From assembly GCF_000416235.1 (NCBI RefSeq), contig NZ_ATLO01000054.1, positions 1 through 64,000 of the forward strand: a stretch of 64,000 nucleotides of DNA, read 5' to 3'. Origin of the DNA: Pseudomonas sp. CFII64. Lineage in GTDB: Bacteria > Pseudomonadota > Gammaproteobacteria > Pseudomonadales > Pseudomonadaceae. This document shows, piece by piece, positions 53,299 through 61,962 of this stretch (the stretch's first letter is position 1; the number at the start of each line of letters is the position of its first letter). Under the pieces are notes generated by a model that did no database searches, had not been told where the DNA came from, and saw only the letters and a list, made by a program, of their open reading frames with translations. A program made the translations under genes and the position numbers.

Positions 53299-55800
53299 TC
53301 ACCACCGATACGTAGCACTCGCCTGCACAGTGCGTTGCGAGCCATACCAGCACCAGGAATAGTAATAGCAGGACGCGACGTATTCCTTGTTTGCCAGGTT
53401 GGTGACGTTCAGTGCCAGGCGCAGGTTATCCATCGGGCTGTTGATATTCGGGATGTCGTAATGCGCCGCTGCATCGAACAGCGTGTAGCCCGGCACTTTC
53501 AACGAATTGGCCTCATCGCCCCAGCTCGAACCCACATAACGCGCACCGCCGCCCACCCCAATGCCTTTGAGTTGGCCGTCACGGAAGGTGTAGTCGACCC
53601 AGGCCGAAGCCGTGTGTTTCGGAATGCCTGGCGGCGTAGTGCCTTCGGCGGTCAGCGCCGGGCCATTGGCCACACCGACAATGCCGGGTGAAACGCGAAC
53701 CGTGCTGTTGGATTTGCTCACCTGATTGTCCAGATACGCATAAGCCGCCGTGATATCCAGGTTATCGCTCAGGCTCGCCTTGCCTTCGAGTTCAAAACCA
53801 CGAGATTGCACTTCGCCAGTCTGCACCTGGCAACGGGCGCCATTGCACAGATTGGTCGGGATCGGGTCTTGGGTCAGCACGTTGCTGCGTCGTAAATCGA
53901 AGATCGCCGCCGTGATGAAACTATTGCTGCCCGGCGGTTGGTATTTGATCCCCAGTTCGTATTGCTTGCCTTCAGTTGGATCAAACGGCGTATTGCCAAA
54001 GCCCGTGCCCGATTGCGGCTCGAAGGATTCGGAATAGCTGATGTATGGCGCCAGACCGTTATCGAACAGATAGACCAGGCCCAGGCGGCCGGTGAACGCC
54101 TCGCTGTCCGTCGAGCTTTTGCTTTTCACGCCCGTGGTCAGGCGCTGCGAACTGTTGGTGCTGTCGGCCCAATCATAACGACCGCCCGCCAGCAACACCC
54201 ATTTGTCCCACTTCAACTGCTCCTGCAAATACAGGCCTTTCTGCTGACTGCGCGCCGTAGCGTCGGTGCTGTAAGTGATGGGTGCGACCGGACGGCCATA
54301 AACCGGATCGAACAGGTCCAGCGACGGACCACTGCCGTTGCCGGATTTGGTGTCGGTGCTGGTGTTCTGGTAATCGGCGCCGAACAACACAGTGTGCTGC
54401 AACGGACCGGTGTCGAACTTGGCCTGGGCCTGGTTATCGAGCGTGTAGGAATCCAGATTCACATCGCTGCCGATGGTGTAGCGACCCATGGTGCGGTAGT
54501 CCGGCTGCAACGCGTCGCTGCCGTTGTAGATACTTTGATAGATGCCTTCGCTGCGCAGATAACGGGCATTCTGGCGCAAGGTCCAGACGTCGTTCAGATG
54601 ATGTTCGAACAAGTAACCGACCGCGTAATACTTGCGGTCGCTCTTCTCGAAATCTTTTTCACCATCATAAAAATCCACGTCGATGTCACGGCCGGTCGGG
54701 CTGTGCAACACAGAACCATAAGCCGGGATCGAACCGTATGACGCGCCCTTTGGATCGGCCTGATAATTGGCCAGTAACGTCAGCGACGTATCTTCGCTCG
54801 GACGCCAGGTGAAGGCCGAGGCGATGGACTGGCGACGGGTTTCGGTGTGTTCGAGTTGTCCATCGGCATCGTCGTACAAACCCGAAAGGCGATAGGAGTA
54901 CACGCCTTGGTCGTCAATCGGCCCGCCAAAGTCAAAGGTCGTACGCTTCTTGTCGAACGTGCCGTAGGTCATGCCGATTTCATGGAAAGGCGTTTCCGTC
55001 GGCAGCTTGCTGACCATGTTCACCACGCCGCTGGGGCTGGCCTGGCCATACAGCACCGACGAGGGGCCGCGCAGCACTTCAACGCGCTCCAGATCGAAGG
55101 AATCCTTCTGCGGCGACGCATCACGGCTGCCCGGCATGCGCAGGCCATCGAGGTAAGTCGCCGGGGAAAAGCCGCGAATGGTCAGCTGATCGAGTCGCGA
55201 CGCGGTGGAACCACGGGTTTCCGGAACCACTGCAGCGGTATAGCGCAGGATCTGATTGAGACTCTGGGCACCCTGGGCGCGCATCTGGTCCTTGGTGACC
55301 ACGGAAATCGACTGCGGCGTTTCGATCAACGCCGAATCGGTCTTGGTCCCGACCCGGCTGCGCGTGGCGACGTAACCGGCAACCGGTCCGGTCGGGCTTT
55401 CGTTCTGATAGGCGCCGCTGATGGCAGTAGCCTGCAACTCCAGGGTGCCGTCGGCGGCAGCGGGTGCCGCTTCGATTCGATAGCGATTGGCCGAAAGCGT
55501 CGTTGCGCGCAAACCGCTGCCGGCGAGCAGTTTCGCGATTGCCTCGTCAGTGCCGAACGCACCTTGCAACCCATTGCTGCGCTTGCCGCGAGTCAGGGCC
55601 GGATCGAATGCCAGGACCAGATTGGCCTGCTCGGCCAAGGCATTGAGCGCCTGGCTTAAATCGCCGGCCGGGATAGCGAAGCTGCGCGCCGCACTGGCGG
55701 GCTGGCCAGCGGCGGAATCAGCCGCGTGCAAAGGCGCTATGGCACACGCCATCAACACGGCAAGCGCCAGAGGATGCAACGAATTAACAGGGCGTGACAT
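53299..55800 (-). CDS. TonB-dependent siderophore transducer receptor (ferrichrome-type, FiuA-like)
   Basis: This 833-residue outer-membrane receptor has a signal peptide (~1-26) and an STN signalling domain (FAIPAGDLSQALNALAEQANLVLAFDPALTRGKRSNGL), so it should talk to a FecR-type partner. Plug motifs follow (SRVGTKTDSALIETPQSISVVTKDQM, LDGLRMPGSRDASPQ, ERVEVLRGPSSVLYGQASPSGVVN). The barrel ends GSQRTVQASATYRW, preceded by a Cys/Tyr/Trp-rich strand. This ending and overall shape match FhuA/FiuA ferrichrome-type receptors; FoxA-like ferrioxamine use is an alternative. Its sigma/anti-sigma pair is probably 56581-58085, beyond the HPF-family gene. Confidence 0.87.
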   Translation of the reverse strand: MSRPVNSLHPLALAVLMACAIAPLHAADSAAGQPASAARSFAIPAGDLSQALNALAEQANLVLAFDPALTRGKRSNGLQGAFGTDEAIAKLLAGSGLRATTLSANRYRIEAAPAAADGTLELQATAISGAYQNESPTGPVAGYVATRSRVGTKTDSALIETPQSISVVTKDQMRAQGAQSLNQILRYTAAVVPETRGSTASRLDQLTIRGFSPATYLDGLRMPGSRDASPQKDSFDLERVEVLRGPSSVLYGQASPSGVVNMVSKLPTETPFHEIGMTYGTFDKKRTTFDFGGPIDDQGVYSYRLSGLYDDADGQLEHTETRRQSIASAFTWRPSEDTSLTLLANYQADPKGASYGSIPAYGSVLHSPTGRDIDVDFYDGEKDFEKSDRKYYAVGYLFEHHLNDVWTLRQNARYLRSEGIYQSIYNGSDALQPDYRTMGRYTIGSDVNLDSYTLDNQAQAKFDTGPLQHTVLFGADYQNTSTDTKSGNGSGPSLDLFDPVYGRPVAPITYSTDATARSQQKGLYLQEQLKWDKWVLLAGGRYDWADSTNSSQRLTTGVKSKSSTDSEAFTGRLGLVYLFDNGLAPYISYSESFEPQSGTGFGNTPFDPTEGKQYELGIKYQPPGSNSFITAAIFDLRRSNVLTQDPIPTNLCNGARCQVQTGEVQSRGFELEGKASLSDNLDITAAYAYLDNQVSKSNSTVRVSPGIVGVANGPALTAEGTTPPGIPKHTASAWVDYTFRDGQLKGIGVGGGARYVGSSWGDEANSLKVPGYTLFDAAAHYDIPNINSPMDNLRLALNVTNLANKEYVASCYYYSWCWYGSQRTVQASATYRW

Positions 55801-55868
55801 GAACGATCCTTCACTGTGAAATTAGGTTTTCCATAGCCATGACGGACGTGCGGGAAAAACAGACAGTG

Positions 55869-55887
55869 AATGAGAGCGATTTACATT
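55869..55887. promoter_or_regulatory. Candidate Fur box upstream of the siderophore receptor
   Basis: AATGAGAGCGATTTACATT is an imperfect dyad close to AATGATAATCATTATCATT-type Fur sites. It lies ~70 bases upstream of the receptor start on the minus strand. Confidence 0.5.
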
Positions 55888-56050
55888 CAAAACCTGAGGA
55901 TTATTTTTTTGCCGCGAAATATTTCTTTCTCAATGGGGTTGAATTGTTCCTGCATAGGCGCCAACACTGTGAATGAGCGCAGACGAAATGAACCTGTTAA
56001 CCGGTCGTGTCGTCCGATCTCATACGAGCAAGCCTTATAAGGGAAGAACT

Positions 56051-56479
56051 ATGCAAATCCAGGTCAATTGCGATAACCACATCGAAAGCAGTATTCGACT
56101 GGAGGAGTGGGTACGTACCACCGTTGAAAGCACGCTCGAACGCTATGACGAAGATCTAACCCGGATCGAAGTTCACATCCGCGATGAAAACGGTGACAAG
56201 CCCGGCCCGCACGACATGCGCTGCCAGATGGAAGCCCGACCAAAAGGTCATCAACCTATTTCCGTTACCCACAAGGCCGATACGCTGGATCAGGCCGTAG
56301 ATGGCGCAGCTGTAAAACTCGACCACGCCCTTGAACATCTTTTTGGCAAACTGCGTACCAAACGTCCGGGCGCTCCCGTGATCAATGACGCAGAACAGGA
56401 GTCGGTGAACCCGGACGCCCTGCTGCAAGAAGAATTTCTGGAAAAAGAGCAGGCCAAAGACACCGCCCTGCTGGGATGA
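56051..56479 (+). CDS. HPF/RaiA-family ribosome-associated protein
   Basis: This 142-residue protein has the HPF/RaiA beta-alpha fold signature (MQIQVNCDNHIESSIRLEEWVRTTVESTLERYDEDLTRIEVHIRDENGDKPGPHDMRCQMEARPKG) with basic residues on the helices and a VDGAAVKLDHALEHLFGKL helix. Such proteins bind the ribosomal decoding region and promote hibernation under stress. An acidic C-terminal tail (~108-142) is extra to short HPF. Start at 56051 with aaggga upstream. It lies alone on the plus strand between two parts of an iron-signalling module. Confidence 0.83.
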   Translation: MQIQVNCDNHIESSIRLEEWVRTTVESTLERYDEDLTRIEVHIRDENGDKPGPHDMRCQMEARPKGHQPISVTHKADTLDQAVDGAAVKLDHALEHLFGKLRTKRPGAPVINDAEQESVNPDALLQEEFLEKEQAKDTALLG

Positions 56480-56518
56480 TCCCAACCGTTAGCTGAGCAT
56501 TCAGCAACACTATGAAGA

Positions 56519-56548
56519 AGGGCGGGGTCGCCAAAACGACCCCGCCCT
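56519..56548. terminator. Bidirectional intrinsic terminator
   Basis: A perfect 12-bp stem (AGGGCGGGGTCG / CGACCCCGCCCT) with a 6-nt loop is followed by ctttc on the plus strand. It separates the convergent HPF-family and FecR-type genes. Confidence 0.85.
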
Positions 56549-56580
56549 CTTTCGTTATGCCTTCTCTCCTCAAGCCCCGC

Positions 56581-57543
56581 TTACTCGGCCGGCTTGACCC
56601 AGACCAGCAGATCGGTGAAGTGCTCGACCTTGATCGGCAGGTTGTCAGCCAAAGTCGCCAGTGCAGCGTCGGTATCATTGAGCTGAAATACGCCGGAAAC
56701 CCGCATCCCTTCCAGTGCCGCCGCGTCGAATTGCAACAGCCCATGTCGATAGCTCCCCAGCGCCTCCAGCACCTCGGCAAGCGGTCGGTCATCGACCTTG
56801 AGCAAACCGCGCGTCCAGGCCGCAGGATCTTCATTGCCGATCGATTGCGGTGTCTGCACCAGACCATCCTTGAGCGTCGCCTGTTGGCCGGCGCTTACCC
56901 GGACCGCCACGGAACTGTTGGCGTTGGCGGCGATGGCCGATTCCAGCACGCTGACCTGAACCGCGCCGTCCGCCCCACTACGCACCAGAAACCGTGTGCC
57001 CAGCGCCGTAATGGTGCCTTGCTCAGTGCGCACCACGAACGGTCGTTGCGGGTCCTTGGCGACCTCGACCCACACCTCACCGCGATGCAAATCGATTACC
57101 CGCCGCCGCTCGTCGAATTCAATGTCGACCGCCGAGTCACTGTTGAGCTGCAAATGGCTGCCGTCGGCGAGGACGACTTCGCGTCGTTCGCCGACATGGG
57201 TCCGCTGATCGGCCATCCAGACGGGCGCTTGATCGAGACTGAACCAGGCCAGCGCCAGGCTGCCGCATAAAGCGATGGTCTGGAGATAACGCCGTGACGA
57301 CTTGCCCGGCGACCGCGCGAAAGCCTGGTCCAGCGCCATCCGCGCCGGAGCAGTCGGCAACTGCTCGAAACTGCCCCACAAGGATTGCATGCGCGCCACG
57401 GCCAAGAAGTGACGTGGATCTTCCTGTCGCCAGCTATTGAAGGCCTGACGATCAGCCGCCGTGACCCCGTCGTCGTGCAGCAACGCCAACCAGCTCGCGG
57501 CCTGGCCGATCATTGCTTCGGTCGGTTCGTACTCGGTGCTCAT
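56581..57543 (-). CDS. FecR-family anti-sigma factor (second system)
   Basis: This 320-residue FecR-like transducer has the DUF4880 start (MIGQAASWLALLHDDGVTAADRQAFNSWRQEDPRHFLAVARM), a short membrane segment near 92-108, the FecR domain (GERREVVLADGSHLQLNSDSAVDIEF) and a C-terminal secretin-like part (PLAEVLEALGSYRHGLLQF ... ALEGMRVSGVFQL). The ATG at 57543 overlaps the sigma gene stop (ATGA). It likely serves the receptor at 53299-55800, the only other STN-bearing receptor here. Confidence 0.9.
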   Translation of the reverse strand: MSTEYEPTEAMIGQAASWLALLHDDGVTAADRQAFNSWRQEDPRHFLAVARMQSLWGSFEQLPTAPARMALDQAFARSPGKSSRRYLQTIALCGSLALAWFSLDQAPVWMADQRTHVGERREVVLADGSHLQLNSDSAVDIEFDERRRVIDLHRGEVWVEVAKDPQRPFVVRTEQGTITALGTRFLVRSGADGAVQVSVLESAIAANANSSVAVRVSAGQQATLKDGLVQTPQSIGNEDPAAWTRGLLKVDDRPLAEVLEALGSYRHGLLQFDAAALEGMRVSGVFQLNDTDAALATLADNLPIKVEHFTDLLVWVKPAE

Positions 57544-58085
57544 GCCAGGTGGCCCGAACCGTGCAGTGCTTTGTAGCAATGCACCAGCACGCTGGCCATG
57601 TACTGCTTGACCATGCTGCTGGAGACACCTAACACCGTGGCGATTTCGCTATAGGTCAGGCCGTCCAGACGATTGAGCAAAAATGCCTGACGCGGCTTGG
57701 CCGGCAAACCCTCCAGCATCTGGGCGATTTTTTCCAGAATCTCCAGGGCGGCGTGAATGGCTTCCGGGCTTGGAATAGAGGCTTCATCGGCATGCAGAGC
57801 AAGCGCATCAAGGTAAGCACGCTCAATCTTGCGCCGCCGCCCACCGTCGATCATCAGGCGCGTGGCCGTCGTCGTCAGGAAGGCGCGAGGCTCCTTGAGG
57901 TTGTGCGGTTCGGCCAGAGTGAGCACCCGAATGAACGCGTCATGGGCCAGATCGGCAGCGCGCTGCGAGCAACCGAGTTTTTTACGCAGCCAGCCGTGCA
58001 ACCAGCTGTGATGGTCGGCGTAGAGTTCGGAGATTTGCCGCTGGCGGCTGATCAGGTCGCGATCAGATGCGGAGAAGTCGTGCAT
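57540..58085 (-). CDS. FecI-family ECF sigma factor (second system)
   Basis: This 181-residue iron-starvation sigma factor has region 2 at ~18-75 (LYADHHSWLHGWLRKKLGCSQRAADLAHDAFIRVL) and region 4 at ~115-170 (GLTYSEIATVLGVSSSMVKQYMASVLVHCYKAL). It resembles FiuI/FecI-type factors. It is coupled to the anti-sigma gene by a 4-base overlap. A partial Fur box lies 20-40 bases upstream, so iron should control it. Confidence 0.9.
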   Translation of the reverse strand: MHDFSASDRDLISRQRQISELYADHHSWLHGWLRKKLGCSQRAADLAHDAFIRVLTLAEPHNLKEPRAFLTTTATRLMIDGGRRRKIERAYLDALALHADEASIPSPEAIHAALEILEKIAQMLEGLPAKPRQAFLLNRLDGLTYSEIATVLGVSSSMVKQYMASVLVHCYKALHGSGHLA

Positions 58086-58104
58086 ATGTCAATACTTCTC
58101 AAAC

Positions 58105-58124
58105 ACGAAAAATTATCATTAACG
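58105..58124. promoter_or_regulatory. Candidate Fur box upstream of the second sigma gene
   Basis: The right half ATTATCATTA is a strong Fur half-site; the left half (acgaaaa) is degenerate. Position just upstream of the sigma start fits iron repression. Confidence 0.5.
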
Positions 58125-58250
58125 CGGAAGATGCCAGTTTTCAGCTCTAACAGCAAGCGTAGGAAATTTCCCATCAATCCACTTCAGCCGAGAACTAAAG
58201 TGCCAAAAGCCCAGTCAATTTATGCAGCCCCTTAAAGCAGGTAGCCGATA

Positions 58251-58583
58251 ATGGACAACCCTTTTCAACAGATCACTGACGCGTTCCACCCTGATTATCG
58301 GGTGAACCTGAGCATTCAAGGGCTCGACGGCAGCATCATGCTGACCCTGTCCAACGAATCCGGCGTTGTCGCCAAACGCTTGATCAGCGCCGCCCAGCGC
58401 AACGATCCCAAGCGCCTGAACCGTTTGATTGAAAGCGTGCAATTCGGCATCGCGATCGAGCAAGGCCACAGCGCGATCAAGATCCTCGCGGCCATGACCG
58501 ATGGCGACCTCAGGCAACTGGCCCCGCCACCGATACGCAGCAACTGGTTGCGCGATCGCCCACGATTGGCGGTCAGTGTTTAA
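58251..58583 (+). CDS. Small DUF3509-like protein
   Basis: This 110-residue soluble protein opens MDNPFQQITDAFHPDYRVNLSIQGLDGSIMLTLSN. I believe this is the Pseudomonas DUF3509 family, based on memory of the opening; no search was done. No catalytic motif, signal or membrane segment is visible. It is monocistronic and followed by a hairpin shared with the convergent psiE gene. Confidence 0.72.
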   Translation: MDNPFQQITDAFHPDYRVNLSIQGLDGSIMLTLSNESGVVAKRLISAAQRNDPKRLNRLIESVQFGIAIEQGHSAIKILAAMTDGDLRQLAPPPIRSNWLRDRPRLAVSV

Positions 58584-58640
58584 TGGCGTGTCATCGCGGT
58601 CGTGATGATGCGCAAGATTTTCACACCCCTCTGATGTCAG

Positions 58641-58680
58641 ATTCAGGCCCGATTGCTGCACATTTTCAGCGGGCCTGAAT
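58641..58680. terminator. Hairpin between convergent genes
   Basis: ATTCAGGCCC and GGGCCTGAAT form a perfect 10-bp stem with a 20-nt loop. No T tract, but its place between two 3' ends suggests a two-way terminator. Confidence 0.65.
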
Positions 58681-58702
58681 ACCTTCCCGACGATGATCTC
58701 TG

Positions 58703-59152
58703 TCAGTTTTCGGCCTTGTCCTTGACCGACGGGTACTTCGACGACGCGTATCGAACCACCAGGATCGAGAACGCCAGCAGCAATATCCCGCCACACAAAT
58801 AAATGATCCCCAGATCAGGCGCATTGTGATGCGACACGTCGCCGATCAACAGCCGGGTCAGCGCGGTGATCGCCACATAGAGCAGGAAGCGGATCGGCAT
58901 GTGGTTGGTCTTGAAATAGATACCCGTCATGGCACCCAGCTCAAGGTAGATAAACAGCAATAGAATGTCGTCGACGCTGATGCTGCCTTTTTCCAGCATG
59001 CCAATGAATGTCGTCACCGCCGCGTAAGCCGTGATCGCACCAATCCCGAACAGCGCCAGATAGTGAAAGGCTTCGACACAGAGATTGCCGAGGGAGTCGG
59101 CCTGGTCGTGCAGGTTCTTGCGCAGCTTTTCAGCCCATTTCAGTTCTGACAT
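58703..59152 (-). CDS. psiE: Phosphate-starvation-inducible PsiE family membrane protein
   Basis: This 149-residue inner-membrane protein has four helices (~24-46, 55-75, 80-100, 110-132). FIYLELGAMTGIYFKTNHMPIRFLLYVAITALTRLLIGD is the PsiE family core. The biochemical role is unknown; in E. coli expression follows phosphate starvation. The ATG at 59152 (MSELKWAEK) has aggatg upstream; a longer in-frame start at 59257 adds residues foreign to the family. No Pho box was recognised. Confidence 0.88.
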   Translation of the reverse strand: MSELKWAEKLRKNLHDQADSLGNLCVEAFHYLALFGIGAITAYAAVTTFIGMLEKGSISVDDILLLFIYLELGAMTGIYFKTNHMPIRFLLYVAITALTRLLIGDVSHHNAPDLGIIYLCGGILLLAFSILVVRYASSKYPSVKDKAEN

Positions 59153-59362
59153 ATCCAACACATCCTGTACAAAAATTAAACAGCACTTCCAGATTGAATG
59201 ATGCTGCGGGCGCATGACACTTTGATTTGCCTGAATACCAAGCAGGAACGAGGCCATTAGCTATGGTTGAGAGCGTGGCGGGTTGTCGCAAGACACATCC
59301 ATGATTGAAAAAGATGCATGAAGGCCACTATCCAGCGCGAAAAATTTCGCCTATGCTAGGCA

Positions 59363-59378
59363 CTGTATAAAAATACAG
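59363..59378 (+). promoter_or_regulatory. LexA (SOS) box of yebG
   Basis: CTGTATAAAAATACAG matches CTGTATATATATACAG at 14 of 16 positions, with perfect CTG/CAG ends. It lies ~43 bases upstream of the yebG start. Confidence 0.9.
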
Positions 59379-59421
59379 TAGTCGTTAAAGACAACTATCG
59401 TGAAGGCATGTGAGGTGGTGA

Positions 59422-59685
59422 ATGGCCGTCGAAGTGGTATACCGCAGCAGCCGAGATCTGGAGCGTTTGTTCATGGATAAAGCCGAAGCTGATCGTCATG
59501 ACAAAATGCTCGAACTCGCTGAGTTGCTGGCAGCAGTGTTGAACAAGGCCGTGCCTTCCCTGAGCGAAGCCCAGGTCGAAGAAGCCGGGATTTATATGGC
59601 GAAGAATCGCGATATTTTTGCTCGTGCATTCAAGAGCCAACCGGATGCGTTGAATGAGTTGCTCAACGGTTCAGGGGCAGAGTAA
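59422..59685 (+). CDS. yebG: SOS-induced YebG-family protein
   Basis: This 87-residue protein starts MAVEVVYRSSRDLERLFMDKAEADRHDKMLELAELLAAVL, which aligns with E. coli YebG (MAVEVKY ... KKEADAYDKMLDTADLL), including KNRDIFA near the end. The biochemical role is not known; in E. coli it is part of the LexA regulon. The nearly perfect LexA box just upstream supports the assignment. Confidence 0.9.
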   Translation: MAVEVVYRSSRDLERLFMDKAEADRHDKMLELAELLAAVLNKAVPSLSEAQVEEAGIYMAKNRDIFARAFKSQPDALNELLNGSGAE

Positions 59686-59705
59686 GGCCCGGTCGACGTT
59701 AGAGG

Positions 59706-59806
59706 CCTTCCCGGATAAAACCACGATTGCAAAATCGCCGCGATCTTGTGGGACCGGATTTATCCGGGAAGACGTCGTTTCGATTCGCGAGCAAGCTCGC
59801 TCCCAC
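59706..59806. repeat. Mixed REP cluster
   Basis: Three units: a partial cttcccggataaaa at 59706, gtgggaccggatttatccggga at ~59748-59769, and tcgcgagcaagctcgctcccac at ~59785-59806. They belong to two variants and lie between convergent yebG and the E2 gene. Confidence 0.82.
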
Positions 59807-59847
59807 GGAGACAGGTGACTCCCTGTTGGAGCGAGCGGGCAACACGC

Positions 59848-60951
59848 TCAGTCAGCTTTCTCCAGCTCATCCACCAACGCCCGGAAAAACCGCGCGGCTT
59901 CGCCGCCGGTCACAGCCCGGTGATCGAAGGTCAGTGACAGCGGCAAAATCGGGTGCACCACCACTTCGCCGTTGACCGCTACCGGCTCATCGCGAATCGC
60001 GCCCGCGCCGATGATCGCCACCTGTGGCGGGACCACGACCGGGCTGGCGTAACGTCCGAACAAGGTGCCGAAATTGGACAGGGTAATCGTTGCGCCCATC
60101 ATTTCCTTCGGCGGGATCGACCGAGCCTGAACGTCTGCCCGCAGGCGGCTCATGCCTTCTTTCAGATCAGCCGACTCACGATTGCCCACATCGCGCAGGA
60201 CCGGCACGAACAAGCCGTCCGGTGTGTCCACGGCAATGCCCAGATCCAGCTGCTGATGCTGCTTGATGGACAGGGATTTGCCATCAAACCCGCTGTTGAG
60301 TACCGGCTCCACTTTACAGGCGGCGGCCATGGCTTTGCCGAGCCTGATCAATGGGTCACGGGCTTGGGACCAGCGATGCAAATCGGCATCGCCATAGATC
60401 GTCACCGGTACCACTTCCGCATGGGACCGGGCCATATTCAGCGCCATGCTGCGTCTGACACCGCGCAGTTTTTCGCCGCCAAAACGGTCGCGGTCGGCCT
60501 GGGCTGCGCCCTCGACATCGGCACGGGTGATCAGGCCATCATTGCCAGAACCGCTCAACGCGCCAATGTCCACGCCCAATTGCCGTGCCAGTTGCCGGAC
60601 CGCCGGTGTCGCTCTGGCGGCCAGGTGCTCGCGGGTGGACGGCGCGGCACCGACGAAAAACTGGTCATCCTGGCTGCCGCCACCTTCGAGACGTCCGACC
60701 ACAGTGCCCGCATCGCCTTCGCCTTCGAATGCCATCAAGGGTTCGCCCACATGCAGGATGTCGCCATCGCCGCCGTAGACCTTGGCGACCACGCCGTCAT
60801 AAGGCGCGGGAATGTCGACAATGGCCTTGGCGGTTTCCACTGAAACCATCAGTTGGTCGGCCTTGACCGTATCGCCGGCCTTGACGTGCCATTCGACGAT
60901 TTCCGCTTCCTGCAAGCCTTCGCCCAGATCGGGCAGTTTGAAATATTTCAT
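59848..60951 (-). CDS. Dihydrolipoamide acyltransferase (E2) of a 2-oxoacid dehydrogenase complex
   Basis: E2 passes the acyl group from E1 to CoA. One lipoyl domain (~1-77) has the lipoylated Lys42 in VETAKAIVDIP. A short E1/E3-binding domain follows (ATPAVRQLARQLGVDIGALSGSGNDGLITRADV, ~115-147), then the catalytic domain with DHRAVTGG (His ~344) and GTLFGRYASPVV. Its 367 residues are short for an E2, with one lipoyl domain. It lies directly downstream of E1 genes and a leucine dehydrogenase, so branched-chain 2-oxoacids are likely substrates, though homologues are labelled pyruvate dehydrogenase. Confidence 0.88.
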   Translation of the reverse strand: MKYFKLPDLGEGLQEAEIVEWHVKAGDTVKADQLMVSVETAKAIVDIPAPYDGVVAKVYGGDGDILHVGEPLMAFEGEGDAGTVVGRLEGGGSQDDQFFVGAAPSTREHLAARATPAVRQLARQLGVDIGALSGSGNDGLITRADVEGAAQADRDRFGGEKLRGVRRSMALNMARSHAEVVPVTIYGDADLHRWSQARDPLIRLGKAMAAACKVEPVLNSGFDGKSLSIKQHQQLDLGIAVDTPDGLFVPVLRDVGNRESADLKEGMSRLRADVQARSIPPKEMMGATITLSNFGTLFGRYASPVVVPPQVAIIGAGAIRDEPVAVNGEVVVHPILPLSLTFDHRAVTGGEAARFFRALVDELEKAD

Positions 60952-60975
60952 CGCAAGTCTCCTGAATCCGGGCCG

Positions 60976-61962
60976 TCAGGCAAAGTTGAGCGCTTGGTCG
61001 CAGGCGTGAAGAATGTCTTCCACGCCAGGAATGTACAGTTGCTCCAGTCGATACAGCGGCGGCGGAATATCCGGCGCCGTAACGCGGGCAATGGGCGCCT
61101 GCAAATCCAGCAAGACCCGCTCATAAAGACTGGCGGCGATCTCCGCACCGACGCCGCAGGAACGCGGCGCTTCGTGCACGATGACGCAGCGCCCGGTCTT
61201 GCGCACCGAGGCTTCGAGGGTGTCCAGATCCAGCGGTTTGACGCAGGCCACGTCGATCACTTCCGCCGAGATACCTTGTTCACTCAATGCAGCAGCGGCC
61301 TGCAAGGTTTCGTGGACGCTCGCGCCCCAACTGATCAGGGTGATATCGCTGCCTTCGCGCAGGGTGAAACAAGTATCCAGCGGCAGGCGCTTGCCGTCGT
61401 CGAGCAGCGGTTGCGGGTTCATGCGATACAGCCGGGTCGGCTCCAGGAAGATCACCGGATCAGGATCGTCGATGGCCGCCAGCAGCAAACCGTAAGCCCG
61501 CGCCGGCGAGGACGGTATGACCACGCGCAGGCCCGGGATGTGGGCGAACAAGGCTTCGGTGCTTTCGCTGTGATGTTCCGGCGCGCGAATGCCCGCGCCC
61601 ATGGGCGAGCGCATGACCATCGGGCAACTCAGGCGTCCGCGCGTCCGATTGCGCATGCGGCTGGCGTGGGAAACCAGATGCTCCATCGCGGCATAGATAA
61701 AACCCATGAACTGGATTTCCACCACCGGTTTCAATCCCTGTGCCGCCATGCCGATGACCAGCCCGCCGAGCATGGTTTCCGCCAGTGGCGAATCGATCAC
61801 CCGCTTGAAACCAAAACTGTCGCGCAGGCCTTGCGTGGCACGGAACACCCCGCCATTGACGCCAACGTCTTCACCCAGCACCACGACGTTTTCGTCTTCG
61901 GTCATGGCCCGATGCAAGGCGAGGTTGACCGCTTCCAGCAGGCTGACTTTTTCACTGCTCAT
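60976..61962 (-). CDS. 2-oxoacid dehydrogenase E1 component, beta subunit
   Basis: This 328-residue subunit pairs with the alpha subunit to decarboxylate a 2-oxoacid with thiamine diphosphate. Motifs: VVLGEDVGVNGGVFRATQGL (~24-43), DSPLAETMLGGLVIGMAAQG (~53), PMGAGIRAPEHHSESTEALFAHIPGLRVVIPSSP (~115-150), and VIDVACVKPLDLDTL (~230). The ATG at 61962 has ggaggtgag upstream and overlaps the alpha gene by 11 bases. Either pyruvate or branched-chain type fits. Confidence 0.9.
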   Translation of the reverse strand: MSSEKVSLLEAVNLALHRAMTEDENVVVLGEDVGVNGGVFRATQGLRDSFGFKRVIDSPLAETMLGGLVIGMAAQGLKPVVEIQFMGFIYAAMEHLVSHASRMRNRTRGRLSCPMVMRSPMGAGIRAPEHHSESTEALFAHIPGLRVVIPSSPARAYGLLLAAIDDPDPVIFLEPTRLYRMNPQPLLDDGKRLPLDTCFTLREGSDITLISWGASVHETLQAAAALSEQGISAEVIDVACVKPLDLDTLEASVRKTGRCVIVHEAPRSCGVGAEIAASLYERVLLDLQAPIARVTAPDIPPPLYRLEQLYIPGVEDILHACDQALNFA

